Shown: positions 9,852 to 18,316 of the stretch, piece after piece | Layout of the letters: the number at the start of each line of letters is the position of its first letter | Position numbering within the stretch: position 1 is the stretch's first letter | Assembly: GCA_019637695.1 (NCBI GenBank) | Contig: JAHBVG010000005.1 | Coordinates: 1 to 64,000, forward strand | Direction: 5' to 3' | Length of the DNA: 64,000 nucleotides | Origin: Caldilineaceae bacterium | GTDB taxonomy: Bacteria > Chloroflexota > Anaerolineae > Caldilineales > Caldilineaceae | Translations under genes and position numbers: made by a program | Notes under the pieces: generated by a model | The model's database searches: none | What the model was told of the DNA's origin: nothing | The model's input: the letters and a program-made list of their open reading frames with translations, nothing else

Positions 9852-12500
9852 CTATAGATGTGGATGGAAGTTCTGTGCCAAAGCGAACTTGATTGTGACG
9901 ATTTGGTAAGGTTCGAGAGAGAGCCTGAATGAATTTCCCACAGGCTCCAACGTTTCCAACAGGCGTCCACACAGATCGACAGATTGGGCGCTGAGGATAG
10001 GCCAAAGGCTACGCACTTGTACAGATCTGCTCTCTCCTGCGTGTTCATACAACCGCATAACAGGCTGGCCCGCTTCCAGGTATATTGTAGAGATAACGCC
10101 GTTGGGCGCGTCCAGTGTGAAGAAAGCTCCCTCTGTGGGAAGATGGCTGTTTTCTTTGGCTTTGCGTGTTGTCGGCCAGCGGTTCATGCGCAAGGCCAAT
10201 AATGGATTGGCCGCCTCTAGCGCTTGTTGGTTGTTGTGGACAGGATTATAGGGGCCATGGGGGAATAGGCTGTATTTGTAGTGATAGTCGCCACGCATCC
10301 GGTGAAATTCTTCGGAAGTTGTGTAGATAAAGAGACCCGAATAACCCAGCACCAGGGAAAGCGTGGACGTTGAACGGTCAACGGAGTAACGGGCATTGCC
10401 AGCGTTGATCAACGCCAATCCCTTCTCGCCGTCAGAAATATCTGCCCAATCATAGGCCGAGAAAAAATCACGTTTGGTCTCTGAGGGAATATAGACAACA
10501 TTGCGATTGATGCGCCCCGCCTTTACATTGATTGGTACGACTGCGCGTAATTTCTCGTCTTCAATGAAGCAATCCGTGTGCCAACCTGCCTTGTGCCAGC
10601 CACCGCCAGGAGCCTGTGTTCGCTCATCGCAGCCAGTGTAATGGCCGATGTAAGGAAAGTCGGACACAGTTATTGTTTCCTGAATGTCGATCCGCGCCAG
10701 GGTGCTATAGACTGTGATGCTTCTTTCGTAGTCGAAAATAGGTGTTTCGCCGCTAATACGATAGCGAGCATAGACAGGACCAGCCTCGACCAACGCCAGG
10801 CGTGCGGGGTGTTGGCGGCTATCGATCCAGCACCCCTGATCACCCTGCAATGCAGAGAGATAGGTGGCTCTTGCCTCGATCACGCTCAGCGCTTCATCTG
10901 CAGAATTGGGTGGACGATAAACAAGACGCTTGATACCCGTCTCATCCAATTCCATATCGATTAACCTATTCGACACACGATAATCGCTCGTCTGCAAATC
11001 TGATTTGGGCTGAACCATCTCTGTGTGGCTGGCAAAATAGAGGCGATACCCGATCCCTGGTATTGCCTCGGCCATGAACGCTACAACCACACGGCGCAAG
11101 GAGTTATCTACATACCGTTCCTCTTCCACGATCTGTGCTGGGATGGGGTTGCCTGCCGCGTCCAGGATGGTGAGCGCGAAGCGCTCGCCTTTGGCAAAGA
11201 TCAACTCAGCACGTACATAATCTGTACGGGTCCAGGAGAGCGGATTCACCACCAGGATCGGCAGGGATCCTTCTGTTGGCCCGCTCCAGGCTACGGCATC
11301 CAGAATCTGAACCAGCCCCTCCTGAATTGCCTCTGTGGTGATCTCCTCGGCAATTTTCAGCCATTGCAGGCCGCGGTCGGCCAATGAATACCCATAGGTA
11401 GAGGCGGGGCCGCACACCCAGATGTCGTGCTGTTGGGCCAGCATGAGCTTGCGCCAGGCAAAACGCAGATCCTCTTCATAGTTCTGCCCGCCGCCCAGGT
11501 TCATATCTCCATTGAAGGCGACCTTGCGCCCCGCCAGAAGGTAAGCAACGGTTGATAGTTTTTCAGCCGTCAAGAGCAGATTTTCCACCCGCTTGCAGCC
11601 TATGAAGACGATGTCCCCCAAAATCCCGAAAGGCAACGTTGTATCCATGTCATCGGGTGGGATGTCGAAGGTGATCTCCGCCGTTGGCTCCACAAGGCGC
11701 GCGTAGTCGCCAACTGTCGTGAACTGGAGCCTCGGATCGCTGTTGATCTTCTGGATGGTTTCGTCGGTCAGGATCTTGGGCAAGATGATATCGGGCACAC
11801 GCGTGGCAAGGGGTTTGTGGATCCCTTCCTGGGCGGCTGCCTCTAGCCAGTGCTGAATATCTTGTTCCTCTAACGGGTCACCACGCCGTGCTGTGCCGTT
11901 GCGTTCGATCCAGGAATCCAGCCACGGAATCTCATATGGCACATAGCCAAACCGCATAAACTTGTAGGCTGGGATCGTGAGGATGGTTGTGCCATCGGCG
12001 CCGCGCCAGTGAAAGATCTGGTAGGGATAGCGCTGATGTTGCCCCCAAATGGGCCAGCGCGTGCGCAAGACCAGATGTTCATAGCCAAGCTGGCGCAGGA
12101 TCTGGGGAAGTGCAGTGTGGAATGCGTGTTCCTGGATTAGATAGGTGGTGACTTCCGCACCCAGAGTACTTTGCGCCAATTGTTTGCCCCATTGGAGCTG
12201 GCGAATGTTCGATTCAAGGCCAATCGTCTCCGACATGGGCTGGGTGTAACTCCCATTGACAATTTCGGCACGCCCGTCGCGCAAAGCTGTGCGCAGAGTT
12301 TCCAGAGCAGGGCTGGGATCGCGCTGCCAATCCTCATACGTGTAGGCGTCTAATTCCAGGTTGATCTTATAGCCAGGATTTTCCTGCGTTCGTTTCAAGA
12401 TCAGATTGACCATTTCGTCTACGGCGCAGAGAAGCACGGCCACCCCGCCATGCACGACATCAGCGCAGTAGATCGTGGGTTCAGATTGGCTCTCTTGCAT
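9852..12500 (-). CDS. divergent GH38-like glycosidase (882 aa), paralog 3
   Basis: Same group as the two genes downstream. It shows ADVVHGGVAV near residue 13, GSYTQPMSETIGLESNIRQL near 83, IQEHAFHTALPQIL near 122 (Glu124 at the nucleophile position) and AQQHDIWVCGP in the helical domain. The ATG at 12500 is preceded by TAGGAAAG five bases away. No signal peptide is seen. It is the first enzyme gene after the transporter genes, 9 bp from the permease stop codon, so uptake and breakdown are in one transcript. Expected activity is removal of a non-reducing-end sugar from an imported oligosaccharide. Family membership is fairly safe; substrate is not. Confidence 0.7.
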   Translation of the reverse strand: MQESQSEPTIYCADVVHGGVAVLLCAVDEMVNLILKRTQENPGYKINLELDAYTYEDWQRDPSPALETLRTALRDGRAEIVNGSYTQPMSETIGLESNIRQLQWGKQLAQSTLGAEVTTYLIQEHAFHTALPQILRQLGYEHLVLRTRWPIWGQHQRYPYQIFHWRGADGTTILTIPAYKFMRFGYVPYEIPWLDSWIERNGTARRGDPLEEQDIQHWLEAAAQEGIHKPLATRVPDIILPKILTDETIQKINSDPRLQFTTVGDYARLVEPTAEITFDIPPDDMDTTLPFGILGDIVFIGCKRVENLLLTAEKLSTVAYLLAGRKVAFNGDMNLGGGQNYEEDLRFAWRKLMLAQQHDIWVCGPASTYGYSLADRGLQWLKIAEEITTEAIQEGLVQILDAVAWSGPTEGSLPILVVNPLSWTRTDYVRAELIFAKGERFALTILDAAGNPIPAQIVEEERYVDNSLRRVVVAFMAEAIPGIGYRLYFASHTEMVQPKSDLQTSDYRVSNRLIDMELDETGIKRLVYRPPNSADEALSVIEARATYLSALQGDQGCWIDSRQHPARLALVEAGPVYARYRISGETPIFDYERSITVYSTLARIDIQETITVSDFPYIGHYTGCDERTQAPGGGWHKAGWHTDCFIEDEKLRAVVPINVKAGRINRNVVYIPSETKRDFFSAYDWADISDGEKGLALINAGNARYSVDRSTSTLSLVLGYSGLFIYTTSEEFHRMRGDYHYKYSLFPHGPYNPVHNNQQALEAANPLLALRMNRWPTTRKAKENSHLPTEGAFFTLDAPNGVISTIYLEAGQPVMRLYEHAGESRSVQVRSLWPILSAQSVDLCGRLLETLEPVGNSFRLSLEPYQIVTIKFALAQNFHPHL

Positions 12501-12509
12501 GGCGCTTTC

Positions 12510-13382
12510 CTACCCTTTGATGCCGGTGAGGGTTAGGCCGCGCACGAAATAGCGCTGGCCCAGGAAGAAGATCAATAAGGTGGGTGAAAGAACCACCAGC
12601 GAGGCGGCCATCAATTCTTGCCATTCCACAGAATATTCGCTGCGGAAGTAGGTCAGCCCGATCTGCAATGTATAGAGTCGTTCGTTGGTCAAGTAGATTA
12701 CAGGCCCCAACAGGCTATTCCACGTGCCCAGAAAGACAAAGATGCCCACCGTCGCCAACGCTGGCTTCGACAAAGGCAGGATAATGCGCCAGAGAATGCC
12801 CAGATGTGAACAACCGTCGATAAAGGCTGCGTCGCTCAATTCCATCGGGATCCCTTTGAAGAATTGACGCATGAGAAAGATGAAAAAGGCGCTACCAAAG
12901 AACCAGGGCACCACCAGGGGGTAGAAGGTGTTAACCCAACCCAGGCGCGCGAAGATTACATAGACAGGGATCAGCGTGACCTGTGGCGGCAACATCATGG
13001 TCGAAATCACGATAATGAACCAGAAGTCTCGTCCAGGCCAACGAACGCGGGCAAAGGAGTAAGCCACCAGAGAACAACTGATCAACGCGCCGATCACAGG
13101 CAGCAGTGATGTAATCAGCGAATTCCCCAGAAACCGCCAGAACGGAAATCGGTTGAGTGCATCTGGAAAGTTCTGCCAGACGAAGGGATTAGGGATCCAC
13201 TCCATTGGGATCATATAGACCTGTTGGGTAGTCTTCAATGCTGTCGAAAACATCCAGATTAGGGGGAAGAGAAACATGAAACTTCCCACCGAGAGCAGCA
13301 AAAAGACAAAGGTGCGCCATACTAGATCGCGAATGTGGCGGCTTTCCCACCAGCGCACCGACATTGGGTAGTTGGATTGCAT
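12510..13382 (-). CDS. carbohydrate ABC transporter permease, MalG type
   Basis: Inner-membrane subunit of a CUT1-type sugar importer. It has six hydrophobic segments and the EAA loop that docks the ATPase, read here as ELSDAAFIDGCSHLGILWRIILPLSKPAL, matching the EAA---G---------I-LP pattern with the first Glu at the start of the loop. The C-terminus YFVRGLTLTGIKG is typical of MalG-like permeases. The likely start is ATG at 13382, with AGGA seven bases upstream. A TTG two codons earlier is possible. It follows the MalF-type gene by about 10 bp. No ATPase gene is in the operon, as is common for CUT1 systems that share an MsmK/MalK-type ATPase encoded elsewhere. Confidence 0.93.
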   Translation of the reverse strand: MQSNYPMSVRWWESRHIRDLVWRTFVFLLLSVGSFMFLFPLIWMFSTALKTTQQVYMIPMEWIPNPFVWQNFPDALNRFPFWRFLGNSLITSLLPVIGALISCSLVAYSFARVRWPGRDFWFIIVISTMMLPPQVTLIPVYVIFARLGWVNTFYPLVVPWFFGSAFFIFLMRQFFKGIPMELSDAAFIDGCSHLGILWRIILPLSKPALATVGIFVFLGTWNSLLGPVIYLTNERLYTLQIGLTYFRSEYSVEWQELMAASLVVLSPTLLIFFLGQRYFVRGLTLTGIKG

Positions 13383-13391
13383 GGTCAATTC

Positions 13392-14372
13392 CTAATCTTC
13401 CTCATAATAGACCCAGTATCTCGCCGCACTAAACTGGATCAGGGTTAAGATCAGAATAATGGCAAAAAGAATCCAGGCCATGGCCGAAGCATAGCCCATG
13501 TTCAACTCTCGAAAGGCCTTTTGATAGAGATAGAGTACATAAAAGAGCAGGGAATCGCGGGGACCGGCGCTGCCTCCTGCCGTACCGGTTTGTGTCCATA
13601 CATAGACTTCGGTAAAGATCTGAAAGGAGGCAATCACGTTGGTGATAATGTTGAAGAAAATGGCTGGCGATAGCATAGGGATAGTAATGTTCAAGAACCG
13701 TTGCCAGTTGTTCGCGCCGTCGATCTCCGCTGCTTCTACTAGATGCTCAGGGATTGCCTGCAAACCAGCAATGAAGATCACCATGGTGTTGCCTACAGAC
13801 CACATGCTCATAATGACCAGCGCCGGTTTAGCCCATTCGTAGCTAAAAAGCCAGCCAGGGCCAGTGACGCCGATCATAGCCAGTGCGCTGTTGATCAAGC
13901 CATACCGAGGGTTGAATATCCAGAGCCAGAGCATGGCATTGGCGACACCAGCAACCACCGAGGGTAGGTAGTAGATGGTGCGGAAGAGGCTGCGCGCTGG
14001 AATGGCCTGGTTCATGAGGATTGCCAGGATCAGCGCATTGAGTACAGAGAGCGGAACGGACAAGACCACATAATAGATCGTATTGTAAAGACTCAGATGG
14101 TATTTGCTATCACTGGCAAAGAGGATCTGATAGTTGGTCAGACCGATCCAACGAGGTGGTGTGGTGATCTGGAAAAAGTTAAAGCTGTAATAGATGGAGA
14201 GCAGGATGGGACCCAGCGTAAACAGGGCAAAACCAATAAACCAGGGGCTGGCCAGAGCATATCCGGCAAATGCATCACGCCAGAATTTACGTCCTCTTTT
14301 CTGTGTCAGGTGCCCCAGCAATTTGGATATTTTATGCTTGAGAGAATTATCAGGAAGGGACAAAGTCGTCAA
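13392..14372 (-). CDS. carbohydrate ABC transporter permease, MalF type
   Basis: Partner permease of the MalG-type subunit. It has a cytoplasmic N-terminal tail of about 35 residues, then hydrophobic segments beginning FAGYALASPWFIGFALFTLG. The EAA loop reads LVEAAEIDGANNWQRFLNITIPMLSPA, a strong match to the consensus. The length of 326 aa is normal for MalF relatives without the large periplasmic loop. The start appears to be TTG at 14372, because GGAGGT lies about nine bases upstream and no good ATG is nearby. It sits 67 bp after the solute-binding protein gene. Confidence 0.93.
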   Translation of the reverse strand: MTTLSLPDNSLKHKISKLLGHLTQKRGRKFWRDAFAGYALASPWFIGFALFTLGPILLSIYYSFNFFQITTPPRWIGLTNYQILFASDSKYHLSLYNTIYYVVLSVPLSVLNALILAILMNQAIPARSLFRTIYYLPSVVAGVANAMLWLWIFNPRYGLINSALAMIGVTGPGWLFSYEWAKPALVIMSMWSVGNTMVIFIAGLQAIPEHLVEAAEIDGANNWQRFLNITIPMLSPAIFFNIITNVIASFQIFTEVYVWTQTGTAGGSAGPRDSLLFYVLYLYQKAFRELNMGYASAMAWILFAIILILTLIQFSAARYWVYYEED

Positions 14373-14439
14373 GGCGTGTTACCTCCGAAACGAAAGGAAT
14401 GGGCAATGAGCAACATGTACTCATTGCCCCCTCATATCA

Positions 14440-15792
14440 CTACTGTTGCGTCGCTCGATAGTTCGCCAATTCCTGCTCGACGGCAGCCTGTGCATCGTTT
14501 AATGCCTGTTCGGGGGTTTTGACGCCTTCCCAAACTTCGTTGAATGCCAGGTTTACCAGACCATACCAGGCGGGGACCTCTGGCACCAGCGGGCGTTCAC
14601 GGGTGACGCGGATGCTCTCTACGGCCACAGGCCAGTGCTCTTTTGATTCCATCAATTGGGCGTCTTCCATGACATCCATACGCCCCACCATACGACCCGT
14701 CACCTGAATCCACTCCAACAGCGTATCGTAGGACATGGTATATTCGATGAAGGTCCAGGCGCCATCAGGCGAGCCAGAATTGACAGGGATCACAAAGGGA
14801 TGGCCCGCGCCCCACGAAGCCGGTGTTGTCTTATAGGGGATCATCGAATAGGCCACACGCATATCAGGATTCTGGTTCTTAATGCGGTCAGGATACCAGA
14901 CCCCATTGACCTGGAGCGGGTTGATACCGCTGGTGAATGGATCCTGTGCGCCAGGACCAAAAGTGGATGCAAAAGCCTGCAGCGAGGCCAATCCATAGTA
15001 ATCGACCCACTCTTTATACCAGGCGGCGGTTTCGATGATCTCGGGAGTGTTAAATGTGAAATTGTTGTTCTCGTCTACAAAGGATGCCCCATTGGTCCAG
15101 GCAATAGTCCACGGCCAGGTATTGCCCCAAGTTGGGGAAAAGCCAACCCGCTCCCAGTTGGGTGCCGAGCCGCGATCTAGCTTGTGGGCATAGTCCCATA
15201 GATCATCCCAGGTTTGCGGTGGTTGCGTTGGATCCAGCCCAACTTCTTCCATGGCGTCCACATTCATGTGCAAGAAACGCGTATCGGGCAGAAATGGAAT
15301 GCCCCAGAATTTCCCGTCATAGGTAAGCGCAGTCTGGGTATAGGGAACAAACATATCCATACTCAGATTCTGGGATGCGGCCAGGAAATCATCCATTGGC
15401 ACAATCTGATTGGCCAGGCCCCACGGCGGGGCGTCGATCATTCCGGTGCTGAGTGCCAGATCGGGCGGGTTGCCTGCTACAATCGAGGGTAACAACTTCT
15501 CCGTGTAGGTGCCAAACTCGACAAAGACCGTCTCCATCTCATAGACGTCATTGGCGGCGTTGAAATCTTCGGCAACTTTGCCAATCTGACTCCGCGTGGG
15601 ATCAGTGCTGAATGTGTGCCAAAATGCAATCGCCTGTGCTTCCTGCCCTGGTGTGCTATCGGCCGGCGTGCTGGTTTGTCCTGTGCCAACCGGTGCCACA
15701 GGCACACAGGCGGCGGCAACCGCTACCGTCGCTGTGCCCGCTGCCATTCGCAAAAAGGCCCGCCGACTCAACTCTCTCTTTCGCTCTGCCAT
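14440..15792 (-). CDS. sugar-binding lipoprotein of ABC importer (SBP family 1)
   Basis: Extracytoplasmic solute-binding protein of the CUT1 importer. The N-terminus has a twin-arginine signal (SRRAFLRMAAG) leading into a lipobox ending AAAC at about residue 29, so it is predicted to be exported folded through Tat and lipid-anchored. After a short Thr/Pro-rich spacer the mature part begins AIAFWHTFSTDP, typical of family 1 sugar-binding proteins, and later segments (GIPFLPDTRFLHMNVDAM; PFVIPVNSG) also fit. The ATG is preceded by GGGAGGT at six bases. As first gene of the operon it probably sets the substrate: a neutral or N-linked oligosaccharide whose sugars the GH38-like enzymes then release. 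The ligand itself cannot be read from the sequence. Confidence 0.93.
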   Translation of the reverse strand: MAERKRELSRRAFLRMAAGTATVAVAAACVPVAPVGTGQTSTPADSTPGQEAQAIAFWHTFSTDPTRSQIGKVAEDFNAANDVYEMETVFVEFGTYTEKLLPSIVAGNPPDLALSTGMIDAPPWGLANQIVPMDDFLAASQNLSMDMFVPYTQTALTYDGKFWGIPFLPDTRFLHMNVDAMEEVGLDPTQPPQTWDDLWDYAHKLDRGSAPNWERVGFSPTWGNTWPWTIAWTNGASFVDENNNFTFNTPEIIETAAWYKEWVDYYGLASLQAFASTFGPGAQDPFTSGINPLQVNGVWYPDRIKNQNPDMRVAYSMIPYKTTPASWGAGHPFVIPVNSGSPDGAWTFIEYTMSYDTLLEWIQVTGRMVGRMDVMEDAQLMESKEHWPVAVESIRVTRERPLVPEVPAWYGLVNLAFNEVWEGVKTPEQALNDAQAAVEQELANYRATQQ

Positions 15793-15828
15793 TTTGTAAC
15801 CTCCCAGAAGTATACGTTAAGATCGCGG

Positions 15829-15842
15829 TGAAAACGCTTTGA
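15829..15842. promoter_or_regulatory. LacI-family/cre-like operator upstream of the glycan operon
   Basis: The 14-mer tgaaaacgctttga agrees with the LacI/CcpA-type operator consensus TGWAANCGNTTNCA at 13 of 14 positions and is centred on CG as these sites are. It lies 37 bp before the ATG of the solute-binding protein, where a repressor would cover the promoter or early transcript. The divergent region 15793-16069 also serves the histidine kinase gene. No convincing -35/-10 pair could be chosen, although TATACT on the minus strand (around 15808) is a possible -10. No LacI-family gene is in the window. Confidence 0.45.
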
Positions 15843-16069
15843 ATGCCCAATCCGAATCATACATCCACCGTTTACATCAGGGCACCTCCTGCTGTAGAGT
15901 TCAGCAAAGTGATGGTAATCGACGAGTGCTGGTGTTTGATTGTCTAAGGGATCGAAGGAAATCAGGGTATGGTCGGTTTAGGGAGTGATGACCCGACGCT
16001 CTCTTGTTAAATCTTACTGTCAATTTATCTTCTAAACAATGCGGTAACGGACCAAAGGCGGACATAACT

Positions 16070-18316
16070 ATGACATGGGGACAGACGACGGCCACTTCCT
16101 TCTTAGTCACCGATACCTCACATCGTTATAAAGCACACATGGTTGCTGAGTTGCAATTGCCTGTATTGCGACGTTTTTTGCTTTTGTTTGCTCTGATGAT
16201 CTGGTTCTCCGTGGCTACCATCGTCTACCCAGGGTGGGGATTTGTGATCTGTGTTGCCTCCCTGTCGTTGGCGCTCTTCTGTTATTGGATGCTACACATC
16301 AACTTCTTTCTGAGTACTAGCAGCCTGTTGCTAGGTCTCACTGCGCTGCTATTAGCTGCTACCTGGCAATATCCCTATTTGCCATTCCCATACCTGTTCG
16401 GCATTGTAGTCGCCATTGGCATCTTCCTGATTGGGCTGAGGACAGGCATTTTGTTGGCGTTGGTGATGAGTGGGTGGCTTTTTTGGAGTTACAGCAGCGG
16501 CCTGCCTTTGCCAACTTATACGCTCGAAGGTAGCCTCCTCCTGCTCTGGCTGACCCTGCTCACTGTCGCACTGGGCACACAACCCATGAAGACGTTGACA
16601 GAGTGGTCATGGCAACACTTTGTGCGCGCCCGCCAACGCACAGCCCAGTTAGAAGAGTATCAGGCCAAATTGAGCCAGACCCTTACCAGTCTGGACCTTG
16701 CCTATAAAGAACTGGCCAAGACCAATCGCAAGTTAACCATCACTCAGGCCATTGCCGAAGAGGCGCGCCAATCCAAGGCCGAGTTTGTCGCCAACGTCAG
16801 CCACGAACTGCGGACGCCGATCAATATGATCACCGGTTTTACTGAGATGATTCTGCGCGCACCCCGTACTTATGCCGCGGCAGGATTGCCGCCTGCCTTG
16901 TTGGCAGATCTAGATGTAGTGTTGCGCAATGCGCAGCATCTCTCTGATCTGGTCAACGATATCCTCGACCTCAGTCAATTGGACGTCGGTCGTATGGGAT
17001 TGGTGCGTGAGTGGACCTCTTTGGATAAGATCGCCCAATTTGCTGTGGCTGCTATTGCACCGCTGGCCGAGGCCCGGCAACTCACCATGAAATTAACAGT
17101 GGCTGATTCTCTGCCCGCCGCCTTTATCGACAAAATGCGTATCCGCCAGGTCATTCTTAACCTGCTCAGCAACGCTGTCCGTTTTACCGAGGTGGGGGGC
17201 GTTGAGGTCGAAGTAAGCAGCCTCGGCGATACCCTGGTGGTTTGTGTACGCGATACGGGACCTGGGATTGCTGCCCAGGATATTCCTAAACTCTTCGAGC
17301 CGTTTCGCCAAGTGGATGGTTCTCTACGCCGTCGTTACGGAGGGACAGGATTAGGTTTGCATATTTCGCGTAGTTTTGCTGCCTTGCACGGGGGTGACAT
17401 CTCTGTAGAGAGCGAAGTTGGCAAAGGAACGACCATCTGGCTAACCCTGCCGATTGAGGAGAATGTGCCTCCCTCTCATACAGAGAGAGGAACGGATCCG
17501 GCTATCGGGCAAGCCAAAACTGCTGAGTCAGAATTTGTGGTGGTTGAACCTAAACCTGTATTAGAGCGTATTTTTCGTCGCTACTTAACTGATGGTGCCG
17601 TGCTGACTGCGCCTGATCTGGAAACAGCCATGAAGATCAGTCGAAACCAGACCACGCGTGCAATTATCTTACGTACCGTTCATGCACAGGACTCCTGGTT
17701 GCTGTTAGAGGGAACCAGGCGCATGCAATTTGATGCGCCTTTGATTGTCTGCACAATGCCAGGATTGCCCGAGAGTTATCTTGAAGAGCATGGACTGGCC
17801 GGCTATCTCTTAAAACCTGTTGCCCGCGAACAACTGCTCAACGCCCTGCGTCAACGACCGGAGGTGAAGAATGTGTTGCTGGTAGACGATGATGTAGATT
17901 TTCGCCGCCTCTTTACGCGCATGCTGAAAACGTCACCGCAACCCTATACTGTGTGGCAGGCCATGAACGGAAGAGAAGCCCTGGCAATCCTGGGAAAAAG
18001 ACGTCCGGACGCTATCTTTCTTGATGTAATGCTGCCCGATCTAAACGGCCTACAATTACTTGAAAAGATCCGCGGTTTGGAGGGTATCAGGGAAGTGCCT
18101 GTTTTCTTTATCACAGCGCAGGACGCCTCTGGGAGTCCCCTGGTAGCGAGTTTTTTGGAGATTACCCATCGAGGTGGACTCTCCATAGACGAGTTGATTC
18201 GCTGTGTACGGGCCGTGGGCGATGCCTTTCGTGGCGCCACTCCCCCCCTCAATCGGATTGCAGAGGATGGATTGCCATCGCTTGATCCAACGCAGCCAGC
18301 AGTTGTGCCTGGCTGA
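16070..18316 (+). CDS. membrane hybrid histidine kinase with two C-terminal receiver domains
   Basis: Sensor kinase of about 748 aa. Five or six hydrophobic segments in residues 30-175 form a membrane sensor without a large outside domain. A coiled coil follows, then a HisKA domain with phospho-acceptor His245 in NVSHELRTPINM, and an HATPase domain with N-box LNLLSNAVRF, G1 DTGPGIA, F-box FEPFRQVD and G2 GGTGLGLHIS. Next is a degenerate receiver (EFVVVEPKPVLERIF onward, no acidic pair), then an intact receiver starting NVLLVDDDVDFRRLF with Asp in FLDVMLPDLNG. Both receivers are in the same chain. The start is taken as ATG 16070, with GGCGGA nearby; a TTG at 16004 is less likely. The gene is divergent from the glycan operon, which may be its target. 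Its 3' end overlaps the opposite-strand gene by 68 bp. Confidence 0.85.
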   Translation: MTWGQTTATSFLVTDTSHRYKAHMVAELQLPVLRRFLLLFALMIWFSVATIVYPGWGFVICVASLSLALFCYWMLHINFFLSTSSLLLGLTALLLAATWQYPYLPFPYLFGIVVAIGIFLIGLRTGILLALVMSGWLFWSYSSGLPLPTYTLEGSLLLLWLTLLTVALGTQPMKTLTEWSWQHFVRARQRTAQLEEYQAKLSQTLTSLDLAYKELAKTNRKLTITQAIAEEARQSKAEFVANVSHELRTPINMITGFTEMILRAPRTYAAAGLPPALLADLDVVLRNAQHLSDLVNDILDLSQLDVGRMGLVREWTSLDKIAQFAVAAIAPLAEARQLTMKLTVADSLPAAFIDKMRIRQVILNLLSNAVRFTEVGGVEVEVSSLGDTLVVCVRDTGPGIAAQDIPKLFEPFRQVDGSLRRRYGGTGLGLHISRSFAALHGGDISVESEVGKGTTIWLTLPIEENVPPSHTERGTDPAIGQAKTAESEFVVVEPKPVLERIFRRYLTDGAVLTAPDLETAMKISRNQTTRAIILRTVHAQDSWLLLEGTRRMQFDAPLIVCTMPGLPESYLEEHGLAGYLLKPVAREQLLNALRQRPEVKNVLLVDDDVDFRRLFTRMLKTSPQPYTVWQAMNGREALAILGKRRPDAIFLDVMLPDLNGLQLLEKIRGLEGIREVPVFFITAQDASGSPLVASFLEITHRGGLSIDELIRCVRAVGDAFRGATPPLNRIAEDGLPSLDPTQPAVVPG

